Positions 6,795-8,233 of a stretch of 8,233 nt of DNA are shown here, piece after piece. The first letter of the stretch is position 1; every line of letters starts with the position of its first letter. Under the pieces are notes generated by a model. It was given only the letters and a program-made list of their open reading frames with translations. It was not told the origin of the DNA and did not search any database. The DNA is from Gammaproteobacteria bacterium. GTDB lineage: Bacteria; Pseudomonadota; Gammaproteobacteria; DSM-26407. The stretch is from positions 1 to 8,233 of the forward strand of contig JAQVKR010000097.1 in the NCBI GenBank assembly GCA_028694565.1. Direction: 5' to 3'. The translations under genes were made by a program, and so were the position numbers.

Positions 6795-6824
6795 ATCATA
6801 GCGGCAACACGCCGCCGCTGTCAC
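6795..6824 (-). promoter_or_regulatory. Sigma-70-type promoter candidate upstream of the lipoprotein gene
   Basis: On the minus strand GTGACA (6824-6819, five of six to the -35 consensus) and TATGAT (6800-6795, five of six to the -10 consensus) are 18 bases apart. It is the best promoter match in the window. It points at the lipoprotein gene, whose ATG is about 268 bases further on. Confidence 0.42.
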
Positions 6825-6889
6825 CGCCCCAAGTCGTTGACTTCGCTTGCTTCCTTCCCGCCCGGCCCAGGCGCCGCTCCGCCCCCCTC

Positions 6890-8007
6890 TCAATCCGCCG
6901 CCCACTCCCTCTCCGTGCCCTGGTGCAGAATGGCGTAGACCCGGTTGCGCAGCCCGTTGGCCTCGCTGGAGGTGAGCGTGCGCACCGGGTGGCGGATGGT
7001 CAGGCGCAGCAGCACGTTCTTCTGCCCGGCCCCCATCCCCATGCGCTCCCGGGCCGCCGCCGGCAGATCCTCCCAGGCCGTCTCCTCCAGGATGTCCAGG
7101 CTCTCCAGCTGGTCCAGGCCCCGCCCACGGCCTCGCGGACGCGATCCCCCAGCTCCTCGGGGGTCAGCGCCGCCGGCACCGCCACCGAGAGATCCCGGCG
7201 GATGGCCGGCTGGTTCGAGACCGGGCGGTAGGGGGCGAGGTCCTGCATCTGCCGGGCCACGCGCGGGTCCTCCGTGCGCAGCAGGCGGATGTCGTCGATG
7301 CCCTTGCGCACCATGAGCAGGCGATCCAGCCCCAGCCCCATGGCCAGTCCGCCGACCCGCTCCGGGTCCATGCCGGCCTGCGCGAGCACGGACGGGGCCG
7401 CCAGCCCGCATTCGCCGACCTCCACCCAGGCGCCGTCCACCTCCACGTCGATCTGGAGCCCGTCAGTGGTGTAGGGATGAGCCGCCGCCGACATCCGGTA
7501 GCGGTAGCCGGGCAGCGCCGCCTGCATGGCCAGGCGCACCATCTCCGCCAGGTCGTCCCGGGTCAGGCGGGTCCGGCGGGCGATGCGCCAGAGATCGAGC
7601 TGGTGCGGCTCGCCCACGTGCAGGCGATCGATGGCGTCGCGCCGGTAGACCAGCCCCGGGCAGACCAGCAGGAGATCCCCGGGCGGGTCCGCCGCCAGGC
7701 CGCGCAGAATGCCGGGAATCTGGGCGGACATGTGGGAGCGGAGCATGTAGCCCTCGCCGAGATAGCGGGTGTAGCGCGCGTCGCGCGCGGCCGCGCCGGC
7801 CGGATAGCCGAGGCGGTCGTAGTTGTCGCCCACCGCCACCACGGGGGTGTGCCGGTGGATGAGGCGCGGACAGCCCCACTCCTTGCCGAGGCAGATGTGG
7901 ATGTCCGCCACCAGGTGCTGCATGGCGTGGGGGCCCTGCAGGGGGTCGGTCAGATCGCGCAGGCGCAGGGCCCGGAGCAGGGTCGCGTGGTCGATATAGG
8001 AAGTCAT
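6890..8007 (-). CDS. PheS-like class II synthetase paralogue with FDX-ACB domain, frameshifted
   Basis: Class II aminoacyl-tRNA synthetase fold most like the phenylalanyl-tRNA synthetase alpha chain, fused to the anticodon-binding (FDX-ACB) domain normally at the end of PheT, as in mitochondrial PheRS. It lacks the N-terminal coiled coil of PheS. Motifs: HAMQHL (27-32), LRSHMSAQI (89-97), motif 2 VYRRD (120-124), HQLDLWR (135-141), VEVGECG (195-201), motif 3 GLGLDR (224-229) and the FDX-ACB start YRPVSNQPAIRRDLS (260-274). After about residue 295 the frame breaks; the domain resumes one frame over (LDQLESLDILEET ... RLTIRHPVRTLTSSEAN) and ends at 6890. One missing base restores 372 residues. 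Start ATG 8007 has AGGAGA about 7 bases upstream. Canonical Phe-pocket residues differ (FPF becomes HPY, FHQxEG becomes PHQLDL), so the substrate is probably not Phe. It recalls the group annotation pipelines call PheS-related 'mystery' ligases, but I cannot confirm membership. Confidence 0.85.
7117..7128 (-). other. Frameshift point in the PheS-like gene
   Basis: On the minus strand the coding sequence reads GTGGGCGGGGCCTGG. Before it the conserved frame is LGDRVREAVG; after it the conserved frame is GLDQLESLDILEE, one base out of step. A single missing base in or near the four-G run (C at 7119-7122 on the plus strand) accounts for everything. The whole interval 6890-8007 is one base short of a multiple of three. 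Confidence 0.85.
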
Positions 8008-8047
8008 GTCTCTCTCCTGGAGCGGGAATGGCCATGGCCGAAACGCA

Positions 8048-8081
8048 CAACGCCCCCGGGTTCCGGAACCCGGGGGCGTTG
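8048..8081. repeat. Perfect 34-bp palindrome upstream of the PheS-like gene
   Basis: Two 17-base arms are exact reverse complements with no spacer, centred on TTCCGGAA between 8064 and 8065. It lies 41-74 bases before the ATG at 8007. On the minus strand it is followed by TGTGCGTTT, a poor T tract. It may be the terminator of an upstream unit, an attenuator in the leader, or a protein-binding dyad; the sequence does not decide. Confidence 0.6.
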
Positions 8082-8114
8082 CATGGCTGAAAGCCAGGAG
8101 AGCGCAGTTGGCCG

Positions 8115-8195
8115 TTATCTGCGCGCGCACGCCGCCGCGTCCCTGTGAACAGGAACCCGGGAGCGGCTAAATCGCTGCGCGCGGTGGATGGCCAT
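8115..8195 (-). CDS. Possible 26-residue leader ORF
   Basis: A short minus-strand frame opens with ATG at 8195, preceded by GGAG at about 5 bases, and stops with TAA at 8115. It would encode an Arg-rich peptide (seven or eight Arg, one Phe) starting MAIHRAQRF. It lies before the 34-bp palindrome and the PheS-like gene, which is where an attenuator leader peptide would be. It has no Phe run of the pheM kind. Chance occurrence is quite possible. Confidence 0.2.
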   Translation of the reverse strand: MAIHRAQRFSRSRVPVHRDAAACARR

Positions 8196-8233
8196 GTCTG
8201 CTCCGGTGGAAAGTATCAAAAACCGTACCGGCG

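Larger units (their letters stand above)
6528..6889. other. Gene-free 362-base stretch, likely structured leader of the lipoprotein gene
   Basis: Open frames here have random composition and no recognisable protein. The region is very GC-rich and full of inverted repeats; the clearest is CCGGCGTGCC paired with GGCACGCCGG at 6717-6738. It lies after the PheS-like stop at 6890 and before the lipoprotein start, so it should hold the end of one transcript and the start of the next. If the promoter near 6795-6824 is real, the lipoprotein mRNA has an untranslated leader of about 260 bases. Confidence 0.55.

Noticed and set aside
6488..6799. 103-residue minus-strand open frame between the PheS-like and lipoprotein genes
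   Set aside because: Its composition is random (Pro, Arg, Ala, Gly), it has no ribosome binding site worth noting and it overlaps the lipoprotein start.
7080..7128. Apparent repeat WTSWRAWTSWRR in the extended PheS-like frame
   Set aside because: It arises from reading the frameshifted DNA in the wrong frame; the correct frame gives LDQLESLDILEE with no repeat.
8008..8130. N-terminal extension of the PheS-like protein to the ATG at 8130
   Set aside because: It would translate through the palindrome, and the ATG at 8007 has a good AGGAGA site and fits the start of the catalytic domain.
8083..8148. 21-residue plus-strand ORF beginning MAESQESAVGRYL
   Set aside because: No Shine-Dalgarno site stands before it and its start is attached to the palindrome; it is too short to support alone.
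8008..8233. T-box or riboswitch before the synthetase-like gene
   Set aside because: No T-box sequence or recognisable riboswitch core is present on the minus strand, and T-boxes are largely confined to Gram-positive bacteria.

Overview
This is a GC-rich window with dense coding and short gene spacing. It holds six protein-coding genes and one small non-autonomous mobile element. The codon bias, the Shine-Dalgarno sites, the outer-membrane-type lipoprotein and the gene families fit a high-GC proteobacterium, most likely a gammaproteobacterium. That placement is inference; no marker gene fixes the taxon.

Layout from left to right. (1) 1-1806, plus strand: the 3' part of a long-chain acyl-CoA synthetase-type AMP-forming ligase, whose start lies before the window. 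(2) 1830-3158, minus, converging on the ligase with a 23-base gap: a membrane acyltransferase of the acyltransferase-3 family. (3) 3312-3938, minus: a secreted DUF6448-type protein with a His-rich tail, followed by a very strong GC hairpin. (4) 3939-4489: a gene-free stretch containing a 266-bp MITE-like element with perfect terminal inverted repeats and a TA target duplication, inserted in a CTAG that is the stop codon of the next gene. (5) 4490-5620, minus: an AraC-family regulator with an N-terminal seven-helix membrane domain. (6) 5772-6527, minus: an unrecognised lipoprotein with a strong hairpin after it. (7) 6528-6889: a gene-free, structured leader with the best promoter candidate in the window. 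(8) 6890-8007, minus: a stand-alone PheS-like class II synthetase core joined to an FDX-ACB domain, broken by one missing base. (9) 8008-8233: a perfect 34-bp palindrome and a possible short leader ORF upstream of gene 8.

From gene 2 onward everything reads on the minus strand, but hairpins and long gaps between most genes suggest single-gene transcription units. The ligase and the acyltransferase both use acyl chemistry, but their convergent layout does not show that they act together. The membrane AraC protein lies just downstream of the lipoprotein and could sense an envelope state, but no target is visible.

The most unusual items are the PheS-like ligase, whose canonical Phe-pocket residues are changed and which stands without PheT, and the element that landed in a stop codon and rebuilt it. 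No CRISPR array, tRNA, rRNA or defence system was seen.
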